A stretch of 13,686 nt of DNA from an uncultured Bacteroidales bacterium (GTDB taxonomy: Bacteria > Bacteroidota > Bacteroidia > Bacteroidales > Lentimicrobiaceae): contig CALCQV010000114.1 in the NCBI GenBank assembly GCA_937894795.1, forward strand, positions 1 through 13,686. The letters are read 5' to 3'. A program made the translations under genes and the position numbers. How positions within the stretch are numbered: the first letter of the stretch is position 1; the number at the start of each line of letters is the position of its first letter. Below are positions 1-6,119 of this stretch, one piece after another. The notes under the pieces were generated by a model, which made no database searches, had not been told where the DNA came from, and saw only the letters and a list, made by a program, of their open reading frames with translations.

Positions 1-163
1 GGCTGAAATGGAAAAACAACCAGCCTATATGCGTCGCAATGTTGAGCTGCATGAACCTGCCCCCTCTTCTGAAACGGAAGTCTCCAGGTACACATTGTTT
101 AAAGGTGAGGATGGTGTGGAAATGAAAGGAAATAATTCATTTTTACATGATAATGTAGATTAA
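1..163 (+). CDS. ftsZ: Cell division protein FtsZ, C-terminal end (5' truncated by window)
   Basis: An open frame starting at base 2 runs 53 codons to TAA at 161-163. FtsZ is the tubulin-like GTPase that forms the cytokinetic ring; only its tail is here. The visible part contains PAYMRRNVEL, the end of the variable linker, and closes with NNSFLHDNVD, the terminal peptide typical of Bacteroidota FtsZ. In this family the C-terminal peptide docks FtsZ to FtsA and other division proteins. The GTPase domain lies outside the window. The next gene, yqeY, starts one base after the stop codon, so the two are almost certainly co-transcribed and perhaps translationally coupled. Identification rests on the C-terminal motif and on the neighbour. 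Confidence 0.88.
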   Translation, partial: AEMEKQPAYMRRNVELHEPAPSSETEVSRYTLFKGEDGVEMKGNNSFLHDNVD

Positions 164-164
164 T

Positions 165-614
165 ATGAGGCTGACAGAAAAAATCAACGATGAGATAAAG
201 AAGGCAATGCTTGCCCGTGAAAAGGAGAAGCTTGAAGCTCTTCGTGCCGTTAAGTCGGCATTATTGCTTGCCCTTACCGGTGAAGGCAGTGGCGGAGAGA
301 TTTCAGAAGATACTGAAATCAGGATTCTGCAAAAGCTGGTAAAACAAAGGAAAGAAACTGCTGAAATTTACCTTCAGCAGAATCGTACTGATTTGGCTGA
401 TACTGAATTATTCCAGGCTGAAGTGATTTCAGCTTTCCTCCCATCGCAAATGGATGAAGCATCCCTTATTGCCTTTATTAAGAATCTGATTAATGAGATG
501 GGGGCTGCCGGCATGAAAGATATGGGGAGAGTAGTTAATGCTGCTAACCAACATCTTGCAGGTAAAGCCGAAAGCAAAACCATTGCCATGATAGTTAAAA
601 AAGAACTGCAGTAA
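165..614 (+). CDS. yqeY: GatB/YqeY domain protein
   Basis: This 149-residue protein matches the full length of the stand-alone YqeY family (about 148 residues). The N-terminus carries LTEKINDEIKKAMLAREKEK, then LRAVKSALL, followed by a charged helical stretch and a second helical half with FLPSQMDEASL and AGMKDMGRVVNA, all typical of the family. The fold is related to the tail domain of GatB in the tRNA-dependent amidotransferase, which contacts tRNA. The free-standing protein's exact role is not settled, and I assign none beyond possible tRNA-related binding. The start ATG is one base after the ftsZ stop, which fixes the start and indicates an ftsZ-yqeY transcription unit. A strong hairpin terminator follows 64 bases downstream. 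Confidence 0.9.
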   Translation: MRLTEKINDEIKKAMLAREKEKLEALRAVKSALLLALTGEGSGGEISEDTEIRILQKLVKQRKETAEIYLQQNRTDLADTELFQAEVISAFLPSQMDEASLIAFIKNLINEMGAAGMKDMGRVVNAANQHLAGKAESKTIAMIVKKELQ

Positions 615-677
615 ATTACTAACAGATGTGATGAACGGCCATTAGTGCCAGACACTTATGATTGTTAATAGCCTGAT

Positions 678-714
678 AAAAAGGAAGCCATCTGAATAGA
701 TGGCTTCCTTTTTT
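678..714. terminator. Bidirectional intrinsic terminator between yqeY and tsf
   Basis: A perfect stem of about 16 bp has arms at 678-693 and 698-713, built on GGAAGCCATCT / AGATGGCTTCC. The loop is GAAT, and runs of A and T flank both sides, so either strand reads as a GC-containing hairpin followed by U. It lies between two converging genes and can stop both ftsZ-yqeY from the left and the ribosomal operon from the right. Confidence 0.93.
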
Positions 715-766
715 AAATATGTTACAAGTCAATACTTTAACATTTATGAGGGTATCCTACTTGCAA

Positions 767-1603
767 TTAAGCACCAAGCATAAATCTTTTGAAAGTTGTA
801 ACAGTAAGGTCCTTGTTTAATTTATTGAGATATTCACGAACTGAAAGTTTATTATCGCGAACAAATTCCTGGTTAAGAAGAGTATTCTCCTTATAGAACT
901 TATTAAGTTTACCCAGGGCAATTTTCTCAACCATATCCTCAGGTTTACCTTCCTGGCGGGCCTGTTCTTTACCTATCTCAATTTCACGCTCAATAATATC
1001 AGTTGGAACATCATCCTTATCAACAGCCACGGGAGCCATAGCAGCAATCTGCATTGCTACTTCATGTCCGGCCTGGTCAATACCATCAATGCCGGTTTTA
1101 TTAAGACCCATAAGTGTAGCCAAACGGTTTCCCGGATGATTATAAGCAAAAACGGCAGGAGCATTGACCACTTCAAAGTGAGCAAGTTCCATCTTTTCAC
1201 CGGTTTTACCAACCATCTCAGTAATATTATCACCAATAGTGCGGCCATTGAGGTTCAATGCCTTGAATTCTTCAACATTAGCAGGGCTTGATTTAATAGC
1301 CATATCCATAATTGAATTTGTAAAATCTACAAATTCCTGGTTTTTAGCTACAAAATCAGTCTCACAATTAAGCATGAAAATAACGCCAAAAGTCTTGCTA
1401 TCATTGGTACGGGCCAAAACAATACCTTCATTGGCATCCTTGTCAGCACGCTTGGTAGCTAATTTCTGTCCTTTTTTGCGTAAGAAATCAATTGCCTTTT
1501 CAAAGTCACCATCATTTTCCTGAAGTGCATTCTTGCAGTCCATCATTCCGGCTCCTGTCATCTGACGAAGCTTGTTTACGTCTGCAGCTGTAATATTTGC
1601 CAT
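767..1603 (-). CDS. tsf: Translation elongation factor Ts
   Basis: EF-Ts is the cytosolic guanine nucleotide exchange factor that recycles EF-Tu from its GDP to its GTP form. The 278-residue length is normal for the family. The N-terminal UBA-like domain (about residues 1-40) holds VNKLRQMTGAGMMDCKNAL. The invariant TDFVAKN motif, which contacts EF-Tu, is at residues 82-88 and is intact. The later dimerisation-like subdomains include GKPEDMVEKIALGKLNKFYKE. The start is fixed by the universal MANITAADV. The gene lies 29 bases downstream of rpsB in the same direction and is the last gene of rplM-rpsI-rpsB-tsf; the operon ends at the hairpin terminator at 678-714. Confidence 0.97.
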   Translation of the reverse strand: MANITAADVNKLRQMTGAGMMDCKNALQENDGDFEKAIDFLRKKGQKLATKRADKDANEGIVLARTNDSKTFGVIFMLNCETDFVAKNQEFVDFTNSIMDMAIKSSPANVEEFKALNLNGRTIGDNITEMVGKTGEKMELAHFEVVNAPAVFAYNHPGNRLATLMGLNKTGIDGIDQAGHEVAMQIAAMAPVAVDKDDVPTDIIEREIEIGKEQARQEGKPEDMVEKIALGKLNKFYKENTLLNQEFVRDNKLSVREYLNKLNKDLTVTTFKRFMLGA

Positions 1604-1632
1604 AAATAGAATCAGTTTATTAATTGTACAAT

Positions 1633-2541
1633 TTATTTACGTGGGCCGCCCGGTTTTTTACCGAGTGGTTTACGTGCGAGTGGTTTACGACCTCTACCTT
1701 CACTACCGGCCTCTTCTGCGGGAACCGGTTTTGCCCTTAAGCGCTCTGTACCGGCGATAGTTTCCTCTTCCTCATCATCTTCGAGGTCATAATTACGACC
1801 CAATTTACCGCCCAGGTTGTCATCCTTCTCTTCGTCACGTTTATCACGATCAATTTTACGCTCCATCAATCCTTCTTCAATAGCCTGAACCATCTTGCTA
1901 ACGATCAATGAAATTGATTTTGAAGCATCATCATTAGCAGGAATTGGGAAATCAACCTGATTGGGATCAGAATTGGTATCTACTATAGCAAAAGTGGGGA
2001 TATTAAGTTTACGCGCTTCAGCAATAGCAATATGTTCTTTGATAATATCAACTACGAACAATGCAGCAGGCAGGCGACTCAGATCGGCGATAGAACCGAG
2101 GTTCTTTTCCAATTTGGCACGTTCACGGGCTATTTGCAGACGTTCACGCTTTGAAATATTCTCATAACTGGGGCTGGTCATCAAACGGTCGATTGATGAC
2201 ATTTTACGAACAGCTTTACGAATAGTAGCAAAGTTAGTGAGCATACCACCCGGCCAACGTTCAGTAACGTATGGCATACCAACAGTTTTTACATGTTCGG
2301 CAACAATCTCTTTTGCCTGCTTTTTAGTAGCAACAAATAGAACTTTCTTACCTGATTTGGTAATTTGCTTCATTGCAGCTGCAGCCTCATCAATTTTAGC
2401 TATGGTTTTATAAAGATCTATAATGTGGATACCATTGCGCTCCATAAAAATATATGGTGCCATATTGGGATTCCATTTACGTTTCAAATGCCCGAAATGA
2501 GAACCGGCATCCAGTAATTCATCAAAATTTGTTCTTGCCAT
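1633..2541 (-). CDS. rpsB: 30S ribosomal protein uS2 with charged C-terminal extension
   Basis: uS2 binds late to the back of the small ribosomal subunit. The conserved body (about residues 1-226) contains LLDAGSHFGHLKRKWNPNMAPYI cut to its key parts LLDAGSHFGH and KWNPNM, the segment WPGGMLTNFATIRK, and IVDTNSDP. The whole protein has 302 residues against about 240 in E. coli. The surplus is a tail from about residue 227: first rich in Asp and Glu (about 232-260), then basic with Arg, Lys and Pro (about 282-302) and the near-repeated units KPLARKPLGKKP. Tails of variable length on uS2 occur in Bacteroidota, so I read this as lineage-specific rather than a fusion. The start at MARTNFDELLDAG is standard. 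It follows rpsI after 116 bases, a gap that may hold a structured RNA, and precedes tsf. Confidence 0.96.
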   Translation of the reverse strand: MARTNFDELLDAGSHFGHLKRKWNPNMAPYIFMERNGIHIIDLYKTIAKIDEAAAAMKQITKSGKKVLFVATKKQAKEIVAEHVKTVGMPYVTERWPGGMLTNFATIRKAVRKMSSIDRLMTSPSYENISKRERLQIARERAKLEKNLGSIADLSRLPAALFVVDIIKEHIAIAEARKLNIPTFAIVDTNSDPNQVDFPIPANDDASKSISLIVSKMVQAIEEGLMERKIDRDKRDEEKDDNLGGKLGRNYDLEDDEEEETIAGTERLRAKPVPAEEAGSEGRGRKPLARKPLGKKPGGPRK

Positions 2542-2581
2542 TTAATTTTTTGTTATTTGTTTACATTCTGTTAAACTCAAT

Positions 2582-2654
2582 CAACTGGTAGCTCCATCAG
2601 GCAGCAAAATGATACCACAGAGGTCCGGTTGATTTAGATACTAAACACCAGTTG
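2582..2654 (-). promoter_or_regulatory. Possible structured mRNA segment between rpsI and rpsB
   Basis: The rpsI-rpsB gap contains a perfect 8-bp inverted repeat, CAACTGGT at 2582-2589 and ACCAGTTG at 2647-2654, enclosing 57 bases. In the leftward transcript this could close a structured element just upstream of rpsB. Smaller complementary segments exist inside, such as ATCA/TGAT. Autoregulation of rpsB-tsf through the mRNA leader is known in gammaproteobacteria. Its presence here is inference, and no -7 box is evident in the gap, so co-transcription with rpsI is likely. Confidence 0.35.
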
Positions 2655-2657
2655 GGA

Positions 2658-3044
2658 TTAGCGCTTGCTGAATTGGAATTTCTTACGGGCTTTCTTCTGT
2701 CCCGGTTTTTTCCTTTCAACCATACGGGGATCTCTTCTGAGCAGTCCTTTTGATTTTAATGGAGGACGAAATTCAGGATTGATTTCGCATAACGCTTTTG
2801 AAATAGCTAAACGAAGTGCTTCAGCTTGTCCGGTAATACCACCACCATCAAGATTTACCTTAATGTCATAAATACCCAGTGAATTGGCAACTTCCAATGA
2901 TTGTGTCACTACATATTGCAGTGTTCCTGTTGGGAAATACTCTTTATAATCCCTGCCATTAACAGTAATGGTACCATTGCCATCTTTCAGATATATACGG
3001 GCTACAGCAGTCTTTCTTCTGCCAAGTGTGTTGATAACGTCCAT
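2658..3044 (-). CDS. rpsI: 30S ribosomal protein uS9
   Basis: uS9 sits in the head of the small subunit, and its C-terminal arm reaches the P-site tRNA. The protein has 128 residues, as expected. It begins with LGRRKTAVARIYLKDGNG, contains VNGRDYKEYF and the glycine-rich GGGITGQAEALRLAISKAL, and ends in the diagnostic basic tail GQKKARKKFQFSKR, whose last Lys-Arg pair is the tRNA contact known from the family. The start codon lies one base after the rplM stop, giving the tight rplM-rpsI coupling seen across bacteria. Confidence 0.97.
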   Translation of the reverse strand: MDVINTLGRRKTAVARIYLKDGNGTITVNGRDYKEYFPTGTLQYVVTQSLEVANSLGIYDIKVNLDGGGITGQAEALRLAISKALCEINPEFRPPLKSKGLLRRDPRMVERKKPGQKKARKKFQFSKR

Positions 3045-3045
3045 A

Positions 3046-3501
3046 CTACTTTATTGAATTAAGATTAATCAATTGTGGTTGCTGAGCTTGGTGTGGATGC
3101 TCAGTTCCTGCGTAAACTTTCAGATTACGGTATATAGCATCCCCTAACTTATTGGAAGGTAGCATTCCGCGTACAGCATATTCAATAACACGTTCGGGAA
3201 ATTTTTGTAATAGTTCCCGTGGAGTGCTGAATCGTTGCCCACCGGGATAACCGGTATGACGAACATATACTTTATCATTCAGCTTTTTGCCCGTGAGCTT
3301 TATCTTCTCGGCATTGATAACAATCACATAGTCACCACAATCAAGGTTCGGTGTGAAATTTGTTTTATACTTGCCCCTTAATAAGTTGGCAACCTTGGAT
3401 GAAAAACGTCCAAGCGTTTGTCCGTCGGCATCCACCAATATCCAATTCTTCTGGATATTGTCAGGATTTGCTGACATTGTCTTATAACTTAATGTATCCA
3501 T
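3046..3501 (-). CDS. rplM: 50S ribosomal protein uL13
   Basis: uL13 is an early-binding protein of the large subunit. The 151-residue protein contains WILVDADGQTLGRFSSKVA, LLRGKYKTNFTPNLDCGDYV, the stretch VYVRHTGYPGGQ, and AVRGMLPSNKLG with YAGTEHPHQAQQP near the end, all family landmarks. The chosen start, MDTLSYKTMSANP, matches the N-terminus usual in Bacteroidota; an internal Met at residue 9 is the alternative. It is the first gene of the ribosomal operon, with its own promoter about 165 bases upstream and a leader of about 155 nt. In E. coli, uL13 represses its own rplM-rpsI operon through the mRNA leader; a similar loop is possible here but not shown. Confidence 0.97.
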   Translation of the reverse strand: MDTLSYKTMSANPDNIQKNWILVDADGQTLGRFSSKVANLLRGKYKTNFTPNLDCGDYVIVINAEKIKLTGKKLNDKVYVRHTGYPGGQRFSTPRELLQKFPERVIEYAVRGMLPSNKLGDAIYRNLKVYAGTEHPHQAQQPQLINLNSIK

Positions 3502-3658
3502 TTTGTTTATATTAACACTTAAAAAAACAATAATAAACCGTGCATATCACCAGCATTCACGGGCATGAGAACACTAAGATAATCGGTCAGCCCCTTCGTT
3601 CGAAGCTCTCCTTGCCTGTTGGGTTACGGCCTTTCAGCACAATTCTTTTCTTCTAAAA
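3502..3658 (-). promoter_or_regulatory. Long leader of the rplM operon, candidate autoregulatory RNA
   Basis: From the predicted start near 3658 to the rplM ATG there are about 155 transcribed bases with no open reading frame of note. The segment is much richer in GC than the AT-rich promoter DNA upstream. It can form at least two hairpins: CTTC-GTTC-GAAG at 3594-3605, and a 5-bp stem pairing 3538-3542 with 3558-3562 (CCGTG/CACGG). The stretch next to the start codon is unstructured and A/T-rich. Length, structure and position fit a ribosomal-protein leader, but I do not recognise a named family. Confidence 0.4.
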
Positions 3659-3749
3659 AGGGGTGCAAAGGTAAATGTAAATTTTTGATTTAACAAATTT
3701 GTAAACAATTATTTGCTAGAAATTTCCATTGTAATTGGCACCCCTTTTT
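3655..3749. repeat. 12-bp perfect inverted repeat enclosing the rplM promoter
   Basis: AAAAAGGGGTGC at 3655-3666 and GCACCCCTTTTT at 3738-3749 are exact reverse complements separated by 71 AT-rich bases. The left arm covers the expected transcription start of rplM and touches its -7 box. A transcript reading leftwards out of the fas1-domain gene would end this structure with CCCCUUUUU, so it may act as a terminator with an unusually long loop. A binding site for a dimeric or looping protein is the other reading. Confidence 0.6.
3665..3697 (-). promoter_or_regulatory. Promoter of rplM-rpsI-rpsB-tsf
   Basis: Read on the minus strand, 3673-3665 is TACCTTTGC, an exact fit to the Bacteroidota -7 box TAnnTTTG. 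The -33 box TTTG is at 3697-3694, separated by 20 bases. Both elements and their spacing match the known sigma-ABfr-type consensus. The start of transcription is expected near 3658. Confidence 0.72.
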
Positions 3750-3773
3750 AATCCTGATTCCCTGATCCATTTA

Positions 3774-4706
3774 TTATTCCGGCAGCAATACCGCATCAAT
3801 GGCATGAATGACTCCATTGGTGCCTTGCACGTCGGTGGCAATTACCTTAACATCTGAATTCAATGTAACACCCATATTGTTTACGGTTACATTTAAGCTG
3901 CTTCCATCTTTTAATGTTGGCACTAATCCACTAGCCACTTGTGATGCAACAACATTAGCTGCAACAACATGGTAAAGCAATATTGGGGTCAGTTGCTCAG
4001 CCGTGAGATCTGATATCCCTGAAATGCCCAACTGTGCAAACAATTTATTGAAAGCCTCGTTGGTGGGTGCAAATACGGTAAAAGGGCCGCTTCCACTCAA
4101 TGCATCCACCAATCCTGCTTTAACAACAGCCTCTACCAGAATGCTGAAGTTGGGATTGTTGATAGCATGGTTGACAATGTTGGCAGGCAATATCACTTTA
4201 TCTATGGCGTGAATCGTTCCGTTTGACGCCTTGATATCAGCTATTACCACCTTGCTGCCGTCAATCTTTACCTCTGAGCCTTTGTTTATGAAGAGCTTTA
4301 CGGCATTATTGCCCGGAGCAGTGCTATTGAGTGAAGCAGCGTATCCGGTGGAGATAGACGTAGAACTTACATCTCCTGATATCACGTGATTCAATAAAAT
4401 CGGTGTTAAAGTGGCCGCATCAAGATCTTCAATTCCGCTAATACCTAATTGGGTGAATAATGCCTCAAATGCATCATTGGTCGGGGCAAATACCGTAAAT
4501 GGGCCATTGCCTGAAAGGGCTGATTCCAGATCGGCTTTCACAACAGCCTCCACGAGTATGCTGAAACGGGCATCCCCTGATGCTGCTTCTACAATGGTTT
4601 TTGGCTGGTCAACCTGCTCATCTTCATCCTCTGAGCATGAGGAAAGGAAAAATAATGATACCAACGACATCATTATGGCTGCTGTTTTATAGGTTCTCGT
4701 TTTCAT
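3774..4706 (-). CDS. Surface lipoprotein with two fasciclin (FAS1) domains
   Basis: The 310-residue protein has a lipoprotein signal peptide ending in FLSSC, with Cys24 as the lipidated residue. The next residues, SEDEDE, resemble the acidic lipoprotein export signal that sends Bacteroidota lipoproteins to the cell surface. Two FAS1 domains follow, about residues 36-174 and 176-309. Each has the H1 motif (FTVFAPTNDAF at 70-80, FTVFAPTNEAF at 209-219) and the H2 motif (NGTIHAIDKVILP, NGVIHAIDAVLLP). The two halves are very alike, including a shared FSILVEAVVKA segment, so they arose by internal duplication. FAS1 domains mediate adhesion or matrix contacts; the ligand here is unknown. The gene is apparently transcribed alone, and no clear -7 box is visible upstream. 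Confidence 0.93.
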   Translation of the reverse strand: MKTRTYKTAAIMMSLVSLFFLSSCSEDEDEQVDQPKTIVEAASGDARFSILVEAVVKADLESALSGNGPFTVFAPTNDAFEALFTQLGISGIEDLDAATLTPILLNHVISGDVSSTSISTGYAASLNSTAPGNNAVKLFINKGSEVKIDGSKVVIADIKASNGTIHAIDKVILPANIVNHAINNPNFSILVEAVVKAGLVDALSGSGPFTVFAPTNEAFNKLFAQLGISGISDLTAEQLTPILLYHVVAANVVASQVASGLVPTLKDGSSLNVTVNNMGVTLNSDVKVIATDVQGTNGVIHAIDAVLLPE

Positions 4707-5038
4707 GGTCTTTATTTGTTAAGATTTATTTTTGTTTTTGATTTACTGCTATTTAACGTCACCAGATTTAATATTGTTCATTCTTTTTTGTTTTTTGTTA
4801 AACATTTATTTTTATTCCCTTACTCATTTTTTATGCATTGGCATCTCCTGACGAGTTGAAATCGTGGTACAGGTAGGCATCTATACCTTACCAACAGCTT
4901 AGAAGAGGAGGTAGCAATTCTGAATTCTTTTCGAATAATTAGTTTCTTACGAGAAACCTTTGTGTATAGAATATAATTTTTTATTGAACAATTATATACC
5001 ACAAGTGGTTATTGCGGTAAGTTGACAACTTATAAAGA
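4707..5038. promoter_or_regulatory. Divergent intergenic region between the FAS1 lipoprotein gene and terC
   Basis: These 332 bases separate two divergent genes and are AT-rich. The half next to the lipoprotein gene shows only an imperfect -7 box (TAAATCTG on the minus strand, 4770-4763). The half next to terC has a hairpin at 4942-4957 (GTTTCT-TACG-AGAAAC) overlapping an imperfect plus-strand -7 box AACCTTTG at 4954-4961. A weak imperfect stem lies at 4872-4892. I see no coding sequence of quality and no match to the yybP-ykoY manganese riboswitch that often precedes terC/alx genes. Confidence 0.4.
4998..5032 (+). promoter_or_regulatory. Two short palindromes directly upstream of the terC start
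   Basis: ACCACAAGTGGT at 4998-5009 is a 5-bp inverted repeat around AA. TAAGTTGACAACTTA at 5018-5032 is a perfect 7+1+7 palindrome ending six bases before the ATG at 5039. They may be operator half-sites or a translational hairpin at the initiation region. Position and symmetry are seen directly; function is inference. Confidence 0.4.
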
Positions 5039-5959
5039 ATGGAAAATAATACTTTACTATGGATAGGCTTTAATGTGTTCGTGCTATTGATGTTAGCGCT
5101 TGATCTTGGCGTTTTTCATCGCAAGTCACATGAAGTGAAATTTAAAGAAGCTCTCTCGTGGAGCCTGGTCTGGATTATTCTTGCACTGGTATTCAATGCG
5201 GGTATCTGGTATTATTTTGGTGAGATCAAGGCGGTGCAGTTTTTAACCGGTTATATAATAGAGAAATCACTGAGTGTAGACAACATCTTTGTCTTCATTC
5301 TGATATTCTCAGCGTTTGCAGTTCCTGCCCAATATCAGCATAAAGTGCTCTTCTGGGGAATTCTGGGGGCTCTTGTAATGCGTGCTATCTTCATCTTTGC
5401 CGGTGTTGCACTCATTTCCAAGTTCCATTGGATAATTTATGTATTCGGTATATTCCTTATATATACGGGCTATAAGATTGCCAAAGAAAAGGGTACAAAA
5501 GTAAATATTGACAATAATCCATTGCTGGGCTTTGTTAGAAAGGTCATTCCCTTTACCAATGACTATCGTGGTGATAAGTTCTTTATTAAAGAGGCCGGGA
5601 AGAAAATGGCCACCCCCTTGTTCCTCGTGCTTGTTCTCATAGAGTTTACTGATCTTATTTTTGCGGTTGATTCCATACCGGCTATTTTGGCAATTACAAC
5701 CGATCCTTTTATAGTATACACTTCCAATGTATTTGCCATTATGGGGCTCAGGTCCTTATATTTTGCATTGGCCGGTTCCTTAAAGTACTTCTCGTTATTG
5801 CATTACGGACTGGCAGTAATCCTGATTTTCGTAGGCGTCAAGATGATTATCTCCGATTTCTACAAGTTTGACCCGTTTGTTTCACTTGGAATCATCGTTT
5901 TGATACTTGCCGGCAGTATGGTGGCCTCTCTTATCAAGACGAGAACTGTGAAAAGCTAA
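5039..5959 (+). CDS. TerC/Alx-family integral membrane protein
   Basis: The 306-residue protein is strongly hydrophobic, with about eight membrane segments, the first at about residues 6-25 and the last at 281-299. It carries the two acidic family motifs: EKSLSVDN at 75-82 and EFTDLIFAVDSIPA at 202-215. Family members include Alx and TerC, linked to tellurite resistance, and manganese export has been shown for some of them (Alx, MeeF/MeeY types). By that analogy this one is probably a metal-ion transporter of the inner membrane, most likely for Mn2+, but the substrate is not visible in sequence. It stands alone, divergent from the lipoprotein gene. Its last codons and stop lie inside a tandem duplication at 5948-6011, so its final residues VKS are encoded twice, the second time after the stop. 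Confidence 0.9.
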   Translation: MENNTLLWIGFNVFVLLMLALDLGVFHRKSHEVKFKEALSWSLVWIILALVFNAGIWYYFGEIKAVQFLTGYIIEKSLSVDNIFVFILIFSAFAVPAQYQHKVLFWGILGALVMRAIFIFAGVALISKFHWIIYVFGIFLIYTGYKIAKEKGTKVNIDNNPLLGFVRKVIPFTNDYRGDKFFIKEAGKKMATPLFLVLVLIEFTDLIFAVDSIPAILAITTDPFIVYTSNVFAIMGLRSLYFALAGSLKYFSLLHYGLAVILIFVGVKMIISDFYKFDPFVSLGIIVLILAGSMVASLIKTRTVKS

Positions 5960-6011
5960 AGCCCCTGATTGGCAATAACGTGAAAAGCTAAAGCTCTTGA
6001 TTGGCAATAAT
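5948..6011 (+). repeat. 32-bp tandem duplication spanning the terC stop codon
   Basis: Copy one (5948-5979) and copy two (5980-6011) match at 29 of 32 positions. Each begins GTGAAAAGCTAAAG and runs on through GATTGGCAATAA. Copy one contains the last three codons and the TAA of terC; copy two lies outside the gene. This is a recent head-to-tail duplication with a few substitutions. Confidence 0.95.
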
Positions 6012-6078
6012 AGGTTGCATTACTATAATCCATATCATGAAGCATTCATTCAACCGGTTATAATTACCTTTATTTAGT

Positions 6079-6086
6079 TAATTTTG
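6079..6086 (+). promoter_or_regulatory. Likely -7 box of the gldA-like gene
   Basis: TAATTTTG matches TAnnTTTG exactly and is followed by C, as in the other strong boxes of this window. It lies 33 bases before the ATG at 6120, which would give a leader of roughly 28 nt. No good -33 TTTG is visible at the expected distance. Confidence 0.45.
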
Positions 6087-6119
6087 CAGACTTATTGTAA
6101 GTTCATCTGAACTATTATT

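Noticed and set aside
374..655. Minus-strand open frame of 93 codons over yqeY
   Set aside because: It is the antisense of a clear yqeY gene and has no family pattern of its own.
3667..3737. Phase-variable invertible promoter at rplM
   Set aside because: The inverted repeats enclose a promoter, but inversion would silence essential ribosomal genes, and no recombinase gene is nearby.
4820..5002. A 60-codon minus-strand open frame in the gap before terC
   Set aside because: Its peptide is rich in basic and aromatic residues with no recognisable pattern, it covers the hairpins and promoter-like box of terC, and nothing supports its start.
4826..5038. yybP-ykoY manganese riboswitch before terC
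   Set aside because: Expected from the gene family, but I cannot find its conserved loops or helix arrangement.
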